Assembly (NCBI GenBank): GCA_963841965.1
Contig: CAWJES010000004.1
Coordinates: 310,001-374,000 of the forward strand
Direction of reading: 5' to 3'
DNA: 64,000 nucleotides
Source: Palsa-459 sp963841965
GTDB lineage: Bacteria; Actinomycetota; Acidimicrobiia; Acidimicrobiales; RAAP-2
Below are positions 1 to 7,967 of the stretch, piece by piece (position 1 is the first letter of the stretch; every line of letters begins with the position of its first letter). The notes beneath the pieces were generated by a model. That model was not told the origin of the DNA. It ran no database searches and was given only the letters and a program-made list of their open reading frames with translations. A program made the translations under genes and the position numbers.

Positions 1-399
1 CACGAAGAGCTGGATCGGAGGATCGAGGACGCATGCCGTGCCCATGGCGCATGTCGGCGTCCTCGGCGTCAGCAGGTCGGTCATCCAGAGGATCCTCCCG
101 TGGCTCTGGGCATACGTGATGGTCTCCTTGGCAGGGACGTATCCCTTCGGCACGGCGCCGAATCCCCAGTCGTAGTGGAACTTCGAGGTCTGTCCCACTT
201 TGGAGGACATGGTCATGTACCCCGTCTGGACCTCGACGATGGCGGGCACGGCGACCATCCTTGCGACCACCCCGCTGAAGAAGTTGATGGTGGGCTCGTT
301 GCCCGTGGGTCCGGCGAGCGCGGGGGTCGCGAGACACGCCGCACCGAGGAGCCATGCCATCGCGACCGCAGCTGGTAACGATCGTCGCGCGGGTCTCAC
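1..399 (-). CDS. Secreted protein of unknown function, C-terminus beyond window
   Basis: The frame runs off the left edge of the window, so only about 133 N-terminal residues are visible. It opens with GTG at 399-397, which overlaps the stop of the LipB-LipA gene in a GTGA arrangement, so translation is probably coupled. The N-terminus has a basic patch (RPARR) followed by a hydrophobic stretch rich in Ala and Leu and ending in ATPALA-G, a good Sec signal peptide with a likely cleavage after ALA. The mature part contains no motif I recognise; it has several aromatic and Gly residues and a Cys pair near the visible end. An internal ATG at 360 would remove the basic n-region, so the GTG start is preferred. 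Function unknown; position in a lipoate operon may be incidental. Confidence 0.6.
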   Translation of the reverse strand, partial: MRPARRSLPAAVAMAWLLGAACLATPALAGPTGNEPTINFFSGVVARMVAVPAIVEVQTGYMTMSSKVGQTSKFHYDWGFGAVPKGYVPAKETITYAQSHGRILWMTDLLTPRTPTCAMGTACVLDPPIQLFV

Positions 400-2030
400 C
401 TGCCGGTGCGCAGCGCGACAGGGACCGAGGCCTCGCGGGCCTCGCGGGCGTGGTAGCTGGACCTGGTGAGCGGCGAGGACTGGACGTGCGCGAGGCCGAG
501 CGCCCGTCCCACCTCGCTGAGTGCCTCGAACTCGGCAGGCGACCAGTACCGAGCGACGGGCAGGTGGTCCGCGGTCGGCCGAAGGTACTGGCCGATCGTC
601 GCGGTCCGCACCCCGACCGACGCGAGGTCGGCCAGCGTCGAGACCACCTCGTCGAACGACTCACCCAGGCCGACCATCATGCCGGACTTGGTCGCGAGGC
701 CGGCCGCTGCGGCACGGGCGAGCACCGTGAGGCTTCGCGCGTATGAGGCGGACGGGCGCGCCGCCCGCTGGAGTCTCGCCACCGTCTCGATGTTGTGGTT
801 GAGGACGTCCGGGCGCACCCGAAGGAGCGCCGACAGCGACTCGAGGTCGCCCTTGAGGTCCGACGTCAGCACCTCCACCGCGACCTGCGGACTGCGCTCG
901 CGGATCGCGAGCACGGTCGCCGCCATCGCGCCGGCTCCGCCGTCCGGCAGATCATCGCGCGCGACGCAGGTGATGACGGCATGGCTGAGCCCCAGCCGCT
1001 CGACCGCCTCGGCGACCCGGTCGGGCTCGGTCGGGTCGAGGGGCTCTGGCCTCCGCGTGTCGACGAGGCAGAAGCCGCAGGCGCGTGTGCATCGCTCGCC
1101 GTTGACCATGAATGTCGCGGTGCCCTCGGACCAGCACTCGAAGATGTTGGGGCATCCGGCCTCCTCGCAGACCGTCACGAGCCGCAGGTCCTTCGTCAGC
1201 TTCTTGAGTGACAGGTAGTCGTCCCCCATGTTCGCGGGGACCCGGAGCCAGTCGGGCTTTCGAGCAGCAAGTCCCACGGATTGCGAGGTGTCGACCCCTG
1301 CGCGTCGAAGCATGCGGATGCGGATCGGCTCCTTCCCCGCGGTGGCACCGCCGGGATCCACGGCTGCGGCGTCCACCTGGGCATCGGGAGCAAGCCGCCT
1401 CGTGATCGCCGCAGCGAGCATGTCGGCGACGTCGCGGACACGCGCCGTCGAGCCGAGCGCACGCAACGACGTGACCGGATGGTCGGGTATGCCGCAAGGG
1501 ACGATCCTGGCGAACCACTCCAGCCCGACGTCCACGTTGAGGGCGATGCCATGGGAGGTCCTGCGTCGTCCGTCGTCGAGCCTGGTCGTTCGGACCCCGA
1601 CGGCTGCGACCTTGGCTGCAACACTGCCCCGGGGCGTCACCCACACGCCGGGGTGATCCTCCAGGAGACCCACGTCAGCGGCGGCGACTTCGGGAAGCGA
1701 CGCGCGCACGACCTCGATGACGGCGTCCTCCAACCGCTCCACGTGGGACTTCCCGGCCCCCGGGTGGTCGGCGACCGAGACGATTGGATAGCAGACGACC
1801 TGGCCGGGACCGTGGAACGTCACGTCGCCCCCACGGTCCACGGTGACTAGGTCGGCGCCGAGCAGCTCTGCGGGCACGAGCACGTTCCCCGGGTCCGTGC
1901 GGACGCCGGCGGTGTAGACGGCTGGATGCTCCAGCACCAAGAGGTAGTCGTCAGCGGCGGAGACCAGCGACCGCTGGAGGTCCAGAGCCTCGCCGTACGG
2001 GACCGCCCCGAGGTGCCGGACGCGCAGCAT
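396..2030 (-). CDS. lipB-lipA: Fused octanoyltransferase LipB - lipoyl synthase LipA
   Basis: One 544-residue frame carries both steps of lipoate biosynthesis. Residues about 1-215 are LipB, which moves octanoate from acyl carrier protein to a lipoyl domain: the RGGDVTFHGPGQ motif, Lys140 (SVAAKVAAVG) and the acyl-carrying Cys179 (IVPCGIPDHP) are present. Residues about 236-544 are LipA, a radical-SAM enzyme that inserts two sulfurs: the auxiliary cluster cysteines C288, C293 and C299 (CX4CX5C), the SAM cluster C314, C318 and C321 (CTRACGFC), and the C-terminal RSSYHA serine motif are all intact. A short Ala/Asp/Gly-rich linker (about 216-235) joins them without any internal stop. The start ATG overlaps the E2 stop by one base (TGATG). 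The gene follows lpd and the E2 gene, whose lipoyl domain is the obvious substrate. The two enzymes are normally separate polypeptides. Confidence 0.95.
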   Translation of the reverse strand: MLRVRHLGAVPYGEALDLQRSLVSAADDYLLVLEHPAVYTAGVRTDPGNVLVPAELLGADLVTVDRGGDVTFHGPGQVVCYPIVSVADHPGAGKSHVERLEDAVIEVVRASLPEVAAADVGLLEDHPGVWVTPRGSVAAKVAAVGVRTTRLDDGRRRTSHGIALNVDVGLEWFARIVPCGIPDHPVTSLRALGSTARVRDVADMLAAAITRRLAPDAQVDAAAVDPGGATAGKEPIRIRMLRRAGVDTSQSVGLAARKPDWLRVPANMGDDYLSLKKLTKDLRLVTVCEEAGCPNIFECWSEGTATFMVNGERCTRACGFCLVDTRRPEPLDPTEPDRVAEAVERLGLSHAVITCVARDDLPDGGAGAMAATVLAIRERSPQVAVEVLTSDLKGDLESLSALLRVRPDVLNHNIETVARLQRAARPSASYARSLTVLARAAAAGLATKSGMMVGLGESFDEVVSTLADLASVGVRTATIGQYLRPTADHLPVARYWSPAEFEALSEVGRALGLAHVQSSPLTRSSYHAREAREASVPVALRTGR

Positions 2031-3223
2031 CAGCGCTCCGAGTCCACGTCCAGCCCAGCCAGGAGCTCGCAGACCCGGTCGAGGAACCTGGCGACATAGG
2101 TTGCGTCGACCACCCGGTGGTCGAACGAGCAGCCGAGGACGACGCGATCGCGGAACGCCACTGTCTCCCCGCCGGGCGTCGCGACGACCTCCGCCCGCCG
2201 TTGCAGACCGCCCACCGAGACGATGGCTACCTGCGGCTGGATGAGGATCGGGACCGAGAACAGCGCGCGCTCGGACGGTGCCCCCGCGATCGTGAACGTT
2301 GCGTCGAGGAGGTCGTCGGTCGTCAGCTGGCGGGTCCTCGTCCGCGCCGCGAGGTCGGCCACGCGCTTGGCGAGCGCCCGCAACGTGAGCCCGGAGGCTG
2401 CGTGGATGACCGGGACCAGCATGCCGCCGTCGAGGCCGAGCACCACGCCGAGGTTGACCCCCGGGTGCACGATCAGCCCCTCGTCCGTGAGCGAGGCATT
2501 GAGCAGCTCGAACTCGCCGAGCGCTCGGACCACGGCAACCGCGATGACGGTCGACGGCTCGATGGGCACTCCGTCCTGGGTCGACCCGCCGAGCTCCAGC
2601 ACGCGCGAGATGGCCGACGCGTCAGCCTCGACCGCGACGAAGGCATGGGGGGACGTCGCGACCGACACCGACATGTGCTCGCCCATCCGGCGCTGGACGT
2701 TTGTCATCGGCACCAGCACGTCCTCCACGGGTCCCCCCGCCGCGGCGCGCTCCGCGTCCCTCCGCGTCACGACCCCGCCGGGTCCCGATCCGGCCACACG
2801 GCTCGCATCAAGGCCGGCGTCCTCGAGGATCCTGCGCACGACCGGAGACGTCACTGTCCCCTCGCCGCCAGCTGGTGACGGAGCCGCGGCGGCGCGCTCG
2901 GGTGCCGCCGCTTCGACCTCCTCCGCAGCCGTCTCGGGGGTCGTCGCCGCAGGAGGCGCTGATGCGACTGCGTCGCCGATGACTGCGAGCCGCGCGCCCA
3001 CCGCGACCGTGTCCCCCTCGGCGGCAAGGATCTGGGTGAGCGTGCCCGACGCCGGTGCCGGCATCTCGGAGTCGACCTTGTCCGTCGAGATCTCGTAGAG
3101 GGGCTCGTCGCGCTCGACCGGATCTCCGACCTGCTTGAACCACCTCGTGACGATGCCCTCGGTCACGGACTCGCCGAGGGAGGGGAGGGTGACGTCAGCC
3201 AACGTGGAGTCCTCGACCCGCAA
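2030..3223 (-). CDS. 2-oxo acid dehydrogenase E2 dihydrolipoamide acyltransferase
   Basis: E2 core of a 2-oxo acid dehydrogenase complex, transferring an acyl group from lipoamide to CoA. The N-terminal lipoyl domain (about 9-84) has the swinging-arm Lys49 in ISTDKVDSEMP. An Ala/Pro/Glu-rich linker leads to a peripheral E3-binding domain (about 124-160, with GSGPGGVVTRRD), then the catalytic domain with the C-terminal HRVVDA motif (His369, Asp373). A single lipoyl domain and the sequence style fit SucB or a branched-chain/pyruvate E2; I cannot separate these without alignment. The ATG at 3223 overlaps the lpd gene by 29 bases; a TTG at 3202 (8-base overlap) is a possible alternative that would trim seven residues. 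No E1 subunits lie in the window. Neighbours lpd and lipB-lipA supply the E3 partner and the cofactor. Confidence 0.92.
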   Translation of the reverse strand: MRVEDSTLADVTLPSLGESVTEGIVTRWFKQVGDPVERDEPLYEISTDKVDSEMPAPASGTLTQILAAEGDTVAVGARLAVIGDAVASAPPAATTPETAAEEVEAAAPERAAAAPSPAGGEGTVTSPVVRRILEDAGLDASRVAGSGPGGVVTRRDAERAAAGGPVEDVLVPMTNVQRRMGEHMSVSVATSPHAFVAVEADASAISRVLELGGSTQDGVPIEPSTVIAVAVVRALGEFELLNASLTDEGLIVHPGVNLGVVLGLDGGMLVPVIHAASGLTLRALAKRVADLAARTRTRQLTTDDLLDATFTIAGAPSERALFSVPILIQPQVAIVSVGGLQRRAEVVATPGGETVAFRDRVVLGCSFDHRVVDATYVARFLDRVCELLAGLDVDSER

Positions 3224-4616
3224 GCGCGAGCAGGGTCTCGCCGAACGTCTCGGATAGCGAGGGGTGGGGCTGGATCAGGGCAGCGGCCTCCTCGGCCGTG
3301 GCCTCCCAGTTGACGGCGAAGTAGCCGGCACCGAGTTGCTCGGTCACCCACGGTCCCGCCATGTGGACTCCGAGCAGTTGCCCCGCGGAGCCGTCTTCGC
3401 GCCGCTCGGCGATCACCTTCACCACACCGTCGGTGTCGCCGATGATCCTCGCCCTGCTGTTCCCGCCGAAGGGATCCTTCTTCACGACGACCTCGATGCC
3501 CCGCTCCTTGGCCGCTGCCTCGGTGAGGCCGCAGAACGCGACCTCGGGATTCGAGTAGATGGCCCAGGGGACGCGGTCGTAGTCGACGGGGACCGCAGGC
3601 TCGCCGAGGATCGACTTGATCGCGACGATCGCCTCGGCGAATCCGACGTGGGCGAGCTGCGGTGTCCCCGCGACGACATCACCGACGGCGTAGACGCCGT
3701 CGGCAGCGGTCCGCATGTACGCATCCGCGACGACGAAGCCCCGCTCGTCGAGCTCGACGCCGGTCCCCTCGGCGAGGAGTCCCTCGGACCTCGGCCGGCG
3801 CCCGACCGACACCACGATGGCCTCCACCTCGAGCGGCTCCGAACCTTCGATGTCGATGAGCGTCGTGGTCCCGCCCGAGGACGGGCTGTGTCCCTTGACC
3901 GAGATGGACGTCCGGACGTCGATGCCCCGCTTCTTGAAGGCGCGCTGCACGACCGATGCGACCTCCGTGTCGCACCCCGTGAGAATGGCGGGCAGCCCCT
4001 CGAGGATCGTGACGGCAACGCCCATGTCGCACAGCATCGAGGCAAACTCGCAGCCGATTGCCCCGCCGCCGATCACGGCCGCGGATGCCGGAAGCACCGA
4101 GAGGTCGAGGAACTCGTCGGAGGTGAGGACGAACTTCCCGTCCACGTCGAACCCCGGGAGCGTCCGCGGCACCGAGCCCGCAGCCAGGATGACCGCCCTG
4201 CCCTCGAGGATCGACCCGGCGTCCTCGCCGTCGGTCACCTCCACGGAGTGGTCCGCGCACAGGCGCCCCGTCCCGCTTCGAACCGTCACCTTCCGACCTG
4301 CGAGAAGGCCCGACAGGCCCTTGAACAGGGTGTTCACGACGTCGTTCTTCCGCTGCTGGCTGACGGCGAAGTCCGACGTGATGTCCCCGGTCGAGAAGCC
4401 GAAGTCGCCGGCGTGCTCGAGCGTCCGGTTGACGTGTGCCGTCTCGAGGAACTCCTTGGCCGGCACGCAGCCGCGGTGCAGGCACGTCCCGCCGACCTTG
4501 TCACGCTCCACGATGGCCACATCCAGCCCGGCGGATGCCCCGTAGAGGGCGGCTGCGTAGCCGCCCGGGCCGCCTCCAATGACGACGACGTCGTGGCTCG
4601 ATCGCTGCGGGGGCAT
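3195..4616 (-). CDS. lpdA: Dihydrolipoyl dehydrogenase (E3)
   Basis: FAD-dependent E3 that reoxidises dihydrolipoamide with NAD+. The Rossmann motif VVIGGGPGGYAAA is at residues 11-23, the redox-active pair C45/C50 in GGTCLHRGC, a second dinucleotide motif (VIGGGAIGCEFA) in the middle, and the catalytic His/Glu pair in IQPHPSLSE near the C-terminus. At 473 residues it has the usual family length. The ATG start has a clear ribosome-binding site (GGAAGGAAC, about 5 bases upstream). It is transcribed directly ahead of the E2 gene with a 29-base overlap, and 45 bases downstream of rnhA. Confidence 0.95.
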   Translation of the reverse strand: MPPQRSSHDVVVIGGGPGGYAAALYGASAGLDVAIVERDKVGGTCLHRGCVPAKEFLETAHVNRTLEHAGDFGFSTGDITSDFAVSQQRKNDVVNTLFKGLSGLLAGRKVTVRSGTGRLCADHSVEVTDGEDAGSILEGRAVILAAGSVPRTLPGFDVDGKFVLTSDEFLDLSVLPASAAVIGGGAIGCEFASMLCDMGVAVTILEGLPAILTGCDTEVASVVQRAFKKRGIDVRTSISVKGHSPSSGGTTTLIDIEGSEPLEVEAIVVSVGRRPRSEGLLAEGTGVELDERGFVVADAYMRTAADGVYAVGDVVAGTPQLAHVGFAEAIVAIKSILGEPAVPVDYDRVPWAIYSNPEVAFCGLTEAAAKERGIEVVVKKDPFGGNSRARIIGDTDGVVKVIAERREDGSAGQLLGVHMAGPWVTEQLGAGYFAVNWEATAEEAAALIQPHPSLSETFGETLLALAGRGLHVG

Positions 4617-4661
4617 GTCGGTTCCTTCCTGGCCGGACCCGCGTCCGACGCGAGGACCAGC

Positions 4662-5135
4662 CTACCGATCGCCCCTCGCCGCGGATCCCGGCCCGGTGTT
4701 CGAGATCCCCGACCCACGGTCGGCGGCGGCGGTGGCCAGCTCGTCGACGAGGTCGTTCATCGCGTCTCCCGAGTGCCCCTTCACCCACCTGAAGGTGACC
4801 TCGGACCCGGGTGCCAGCGCGAGCTCGAGGAGGGGCTCCCACAGGTCCCGGTTCGCAACCGGCTGTCCCTGCGTGTTCTTCCACCCCCGGCGCAGCCAGC
4901 CCTCGTGCCAGCGGTCCTTGAAGCAGTTCACGACGTAGGTCGAGTCGCTCACGATCTCGATGGGACCGTCTCCGGCGTGGTCTCGAAGCGCCTCGAGTGC
5001 CGCCGTGATCTCCATCCGCTGGTTCGTCGTCGCCGGGTCGAATCCTGACGCGAAGGCACCGCGGTCGTCAGCCGAGGCCCACCCGCCCGGGCCAGGATTC
5101 CCGCGGCACGACCCGTCCGTGTGGACGCGACGCAT
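4662..5135 (-). CDS. rnhA: Ribonuclease HI
   Basis: Endonuclease that degrades the RNA strand of RNA-DNA hybrids, using two metal ions. The four carboxylates of the active site are visible: Asp7 (HTDGSCRGNPGPGG), Glu42 (RMEITAALEAL), Asp64 (VSDSTYVV) and Asp131 (DLVDELA), together with the loop His121 in KGHSGD. At 157 residues it matches bacterial RNase HI, and the basic handle region (GWLRRGWKNTQG) is present. It starts two bases after the Rrf2-regulator stop codon, so the two are probably co-transcribed. Confidence 0.94.
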   Translation of the reverse strand: MRRVHTDGSCRGNPGPGGWASADDRGAFASGFDPATTNQRMEITAALEALRDHAGDGPIEIVSDSTYVVNCFKDRWHEGWLRRGWKNTQGQPVANRDLWEPLLELALAPGSEVTFRWVKGHSGDAMNDLVDELATAAADRGSGISNTGPGSAARGDR

Positions 5136-5137
5136 CG

Positions 5138-5680
5138 TCAGCGGGTTCGCCAGGCGTCAGGATCCTTCGTGAGCTCCTTGACGAGCGGCGGGAGGTTCCC
5201 CGATGCGACCTGCTCGAGCGTCACGTGCTCGAGCAGGTTGCGGAGCGTCGATCGCACGGCGACCCACACGTCCTTCAGGTTCGTGGCGGCTCCGTCGTAG
5301 GTCAGGGTCTCCGGACGCAGTCCGCGGACGCCGGCCATCGGTCCGCTGATTGCCCGGAGTGCGTCGGCGATCGTGATCTCCGACGCCGGGCGCGCAAGCT
5401 TGAATCCGCCCTCGGATCCGCGTTGGCTCACCACGAGGCCCGCTCGGCGCAGGTCGGACAGGATCGCCCCGAGGAACCGCGGGGGAAGCCCCTGCTCCTC
5501 GGCGAGGTGCTCGGCACTGACCGAGGTCTCGGCGTTCGCCAGCGTGAGCAGCGCGCGGATCCCGTAGTCGGCCTTCGCGGGGATCTGCATCAGGCGATTC
5601 TGCCCGATGCAGCGCCGACGCGCCGCCACTGCCTCGAAGGCGGCACCACCCGTGCCACGGTCGAAGTGTAGATCTGTCAT
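5138..5680 (-). CDS. Rrf2 family transcriptional regulator
   Basis: Winged-helix regulator of the Rrf2 family. The classical family N-terminus (MQIPAKADYGIRALL) begins at residue 31, followed by the helix-turn-helix region (SAEHLAEEQGLPPRFLGAILSDLRRAGLV) and the wing RGSEGGFKLARP. The ATG at 5680 is chosen because AAGGAG lies 7 bases upstream (5688-5693); the ATG at 5590 would give the usual 150-residue family length but has no good ribosome-binding site. The three cysteines that bind an Fe-S cluster in IscR or NsrR are absent from the core, so it may sense something else or work like CymR. A direct repeat CCTTAT-N5-CCTTAT overlaps its translation start region and could be an operator. It heads the rnhA-lpd-E2-lipBA gene run. 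Confidence 0.85.
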   Translation of the reverse strand: MTDLHFDRGTGGAAFEAVAARRRCIGQNRLMQIPAKADYGIRALLTLANAETSVSAEHLAEEQGLPPRFLGAILSDLRRAGLVVSQRGSEGGFKLARPASEITIADALRAISGPMAGVRGLRPETLTYDGAATNLKDVWVAVRSTLRNLLEHVTLEQVASGNLPPLVKELTKDPDAWRTR

Positions 5681-5689
5681 TCATCTTCT

Positions 5690-5706
5690 CCTTATGGATG
5701 CCTTAT
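5690..5706. promoter_or_regulatory. Direct repeat CCTTAT-N5-CCTTAT in the Rrf2/membrane-protein divergent region
   Basis: The hexamer CCTTAT occurs at 5690-5695 and 5701-5706, an 11-base period that places both copies on the same helix face. It lies between two divergent genes and overlaps the ribosome-binding site of the Rrf2 gene. This is where an autoregulatory operator would be expected, but binding is only inferred. Confidence 0.3.
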
Positions 5707-6249
5707 CACCGTGTGGTTTCATCAGTGTCTCGGAGAAACGTCGAAGCGGGATGGGACGGTCACGTGGTTCAGGCGACAACGCGCGCGAGGATCGAGGAGC
5801 TCCTTCGGATCGACTTCGCACCCAGGCACCGCCAGCCGTCGCTGCCGCGGCTCGCGCTCGCAACCGTCCTCGCGATCGTCGGATCCCTCACCGCCGACGC
5901 CATCCTCGTCGCAATCGGCACGAAGGTGTTTCCCGCCACCAAGGGCTACGTCCACTTCCAGTTCAGCGACTACGCGAAGCTGACGGTCATCGGCGTCCTG
6001 ATCGCGTGCATTGCTTGGCCGATCGTCACGCGCATCTCCTCATCCCCGCGCTGGCTCTTCTTCAGGATGGCGATCCTTGTGACGATCGTGCTGCTGCTCC
6101 CGGACGCATGGATCCTCCTGCAGGGCCAGTCGGCCCAGGCGGTCGCCGTTCTCGTCTCGATGCACCTCGCGATCGCGGTCGTCACCTACAACGTGCTCGT
6201 CCACGTGGCGCCGGTCGGGCGTGCACCGGCACATCTGCACCGGCACTGA
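5698..6249 (+). CDS. Small integral membrane protein (DUF6069-like)
   Basis: A 183-residue frame with four hydrophobic segments, roughly at residues 51-73, 92-110, 121-138 and 143-164, separated by short polar turns. The overall four-helix layout resembles the DUF6069 group of actinobacterial membrane proteins, which has no known function. The N-terminus is uncertain: the ATG at 5698 lies inside the divergent regulatory region with no ribosome-binding site, and a GTG at 5764 (23 codons in) is at least as likely. It ends in a His-rich tail. Transcribed away from the Rrf2 regulator. Confidence 0.6.
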   Translation: MPYHRVVSSVSRRNVEAGWDGHVVQATTRARIEELLRIDFAPRHRQPSLPRLALATVLAIVGSLTADAILVAIGTKVFPATKGYVHFQFSDYAKLTVIGVLIACIAWPIVTRISSSPRWLFFRMAILVTIVLLLPDAWILLQGQSAQAVAVLVSMHLAIAVVTYNVLVHVAPVGRAPAHLHRH

Positions 6250-6274
6250 CGGACCACGGCACGTACCCCTGCGG

Positions 6275-6658
6275 TCACGCGTTAGGCGCATCCTCCGCAT
6301 GGCAGACCGCCTCGACGTTGTTGCCGTCGGGGTCCCGCACGAACGCGGCGAAGTAGCTCGGGTGGTATGCAGGCCACAGCCGAGGCGGATGCAGGACCTC
6401 GGCACCACAGGCAAGGGCCGCGTCGAAGAACGACTGGACGCCGGGACGATCCGGGGCGGAGAAGGCGAGGTGGTTCTGGCGGAAGCCTGCGTCGGCTTCG
6501 AGCGGGCCTATCCAGAACTCGGGCCTGCCGGGCGGGCCGTACCCGATCGTGTCGCCGAACGCCATAACGCGACCGCAACCGATCGCCTCGAGGACTCGGT
6601 CGTAGAAGGCGGCGCTGGCGCTTGCATCTGCGCACTGGATGGAGATGTGATCGATCAT
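6275..6658 (-). CDS. VOC (glyoxalase/bleomycin resistance) family protein
   Basis: A 127-residue single-unit VOC-fold protein. It begins with the typical strand MIDHISIQCADASASAAFYD and ends with FVRDPDGNNVEAVC, in which the Glu of the last motif is a usual metal ligand; His4 and His69 (QNHLAF) are plausible further ligands. The fold serves many metal-dependent lyases, dioxygenases and resistance proteins, so the substrate cannot be read from sequence. A GAGAAT hexamer sits 6 bases before the ATG (6665-6670), resembling the leaderless promoters elsewhere in the window, while GGGAG could also act as a ribosome-binding site. Confidence 0.85.
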   Translation of the reverse strand: MIDHISIQCADASASAAFYDRVLEAIGCGRVMAFGDTIGYGPPGRPEFWIGPLEADAGFRQNHLAFSAPDRPGVQSFFDAALACGAEVLHPPRLWPAYHPSYFAAFVRDPDGNNVEAVCHAEDAPNA

Positions 6659-6743
6659 GCGTCAATTCTCCCACCGAACTCGTCCACCACGCCCGGTTCC
6701 GCGGATGTCCGACACGCGCACGCCCGTCGTCGGACGGCACTCG

Positions 6744-6749
6744 TACACT
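6744..6749 (+). promoter_or_regulatory. -10 box TACACT, leaderless start of HhH-GPD gene
   Basis: TACACT ends 6 bases before the ATG at 6756, so transcription would begin at or next to the start codon. No ribosome-binding site precedes the ATG. Confidence 0.6.
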
Positions 6750-6755
6750 GGGCGC

Positions 6756-7332
6756 ATGGCGCTCTACCTGGCAGGTGAGGACAAGGCAGATCGACTCCTG
6801 GCCGACAATGCCACGGCGCTCGTGATCGGCATGGTCCTCGACCAGCAGATCCCGCTCGAGCGCGCGTTCGCCGCCCCGCTCGAGCTCCAGCGCCGCCTCG
6901 GGAAGAAGCTGACTGCTGGCGCGGTCGCCCGGACCGATCCCAAGGTCCTGGAAGGTGCCTTCAAGGAGGTTCCCGCGCTGCATAGGTTCCCGGGGGCCAT
7001 GGCCGAGCGAGTCCAGCGGGTCTGCCAGATCATCGTGGACGACTGGGGTGGCGATGCGTCGACCATCTGGTCGACGGCGCCCGACGGTGCCACGCTACTC
7101 AAGCGGTTGCAGGCACTTCCCGGGTTCGGCGAACAGAAGGCGAAGAATCTTCGTGGCGCTCCTCGGCAAGCAGCTGGGATGCCGACCGAAGGGATGGCGG
7201 CAGGCAGGGGCGCCATATGCGGACGCCGCGACCAAGATGTCCATCGCGGACATCAAGGATACGAAGAGCCGCGAGGCCGTTCGCGCCTACAAGCAGCAGC
7301 GCAAGGCCGAGGCGCGCGCAGCCGCGGAGTGA
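6756..7332 (+). pseudogene. HhH-GPD base-excision DNA glycosylase, broken by a 1-base insertion
   Basis: The first 130 codons encode an actinobacterial HhH-GPD family protein (MALYLAGEDKADRLLADN start, helix-hairpin-helix LQALPGFGEQKAK). At 7146-7147 there is one A too many in GAAGAATCTT: removing it restores KIFVALLGKQLGCRPKGWRQ and a normal C-terminus rich in Lys/Arg/Ala that stops at 7332. The conserved C-terminal half is therefore present but out of frame. As written, the first frame reads on into the next gene and creates a false fusion with ThiE. I infer a sequence error because both halves remain well conserved. The ATG at 6756 is supported by the -10 box. The restored protein would be about 191 residues. 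Confidence 0.8.
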
Positions 7333-7967
7333 CCTGGTCGTTCGAGGACCGATCGCTGTACCTGTGCACGCCGCTGCGCGCCGACCTCATCGAGTTCGTC
7401 ACCGAGTGCGTGCACGGCGGCGTCGACATCGTGCAGTTGCGCGAGAAGGGTTCGCAGGACGGTCCGCTGCTCGCGGCGGCGGAGCTCCTCGGCGCGAGGT
7501 GCCGAGAACTCGGCGTGCCGTTCCTCGTCAACGACCGGCCGGATATCGCCATTGCATCTGGAGCCGACGGCGTGCATGTCGGGCAGGACGACCTGCCGCC
7601 GGGTGTCTGCCGCACCTTGCTCGGCGACCAGGCCGTCGTCGGCCTCTCGACCCACGCGCCCGATGAACTCGATGCCGCGATGGGTGCGCCCGTGACCTAC
7701 CTGTCCGCAGGTCCCGTCGAAGCGACGCCCACCAAGCCGGGGAGGCCGGGCACGGGCGTCGGCTACGCGTCGCTCGCGTCGGCACGCTCGGCGGTGCCGG
7801 TCTTCGTCACGGGCGGCGTCACGCCGCGGACGATCCCTGCCCTCGCAGCCTTGGGCCTGCGCCACTTCGTCGTCGTTCGCGCACTCACGGAGGCTGCTGA
7901 TCCGAGGGCCGCGGCAGCCGCGCTCCGCTCGGCCATCGATTCGTCGGTCACCCGGTCCGCGCGTTAG
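7329..7967 (+). CDS. thiE: Thiamine phosphate synthase
   Basis: Joins the thiazole and pyrimidine halves of thiamine into thiamine phosphate. The 212-residue TIM-barrel shows QLREKG (diphosphate side), FLVNDRPDIA, ADGVHVGQDDL, VGLSTHAPDE, a YLSAGPVEATPTKPG loop and FVTGGVTPRTIPAL, all standard ThiE motifs; the usual S-x-F/GP-I-F segment is modified to SAGPVEATPT. The GTG start at 7329 overlaps the restored stop of the glycosylase (GTGA), implying translational coupling. No other thiamine genes are nearby. It ends with stop TAG overlapping the stop of the convergent hydrolase. Confidence 0.93.
   Translation: MTWSFEDRSLYLCTPLRADLIEFVTECVHGGVDIVQLREKGSQDGPLLAAAELLGARCRELGVPFLVNDRPDIAIASGADGVHVGQDDLPPGVCRTLLGDQAVVGLSTHAPDELDAAMGAPVTYLSAGPVEATPTKPGRPGTGVGYASLASARSAVPVFVTGGVTPRTIPALAALGLRHFVVVRALTEAADPRAAAAALRSAIDSSVTRSAR

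Noticed and set aside
3264..5048. A 594-residue open frame on the plus strand over lpd and rnhA.
   Set aside because: It is antisense to lpd and rnhA, with Arg/Asp/Pro-rich shadow composition and no domain; such frames are common opposite GC-rich genes.
6657..7967. An apparent fusion of a HhH-GPD DNA glycosylase with thiamine phosphate synthase in one frame.
   Set aside because: The junction arises from a one-base insertion near 7146; removing it restores the glycosylase C-terminus and stop, and ThiE has its own GTG start at 7329.
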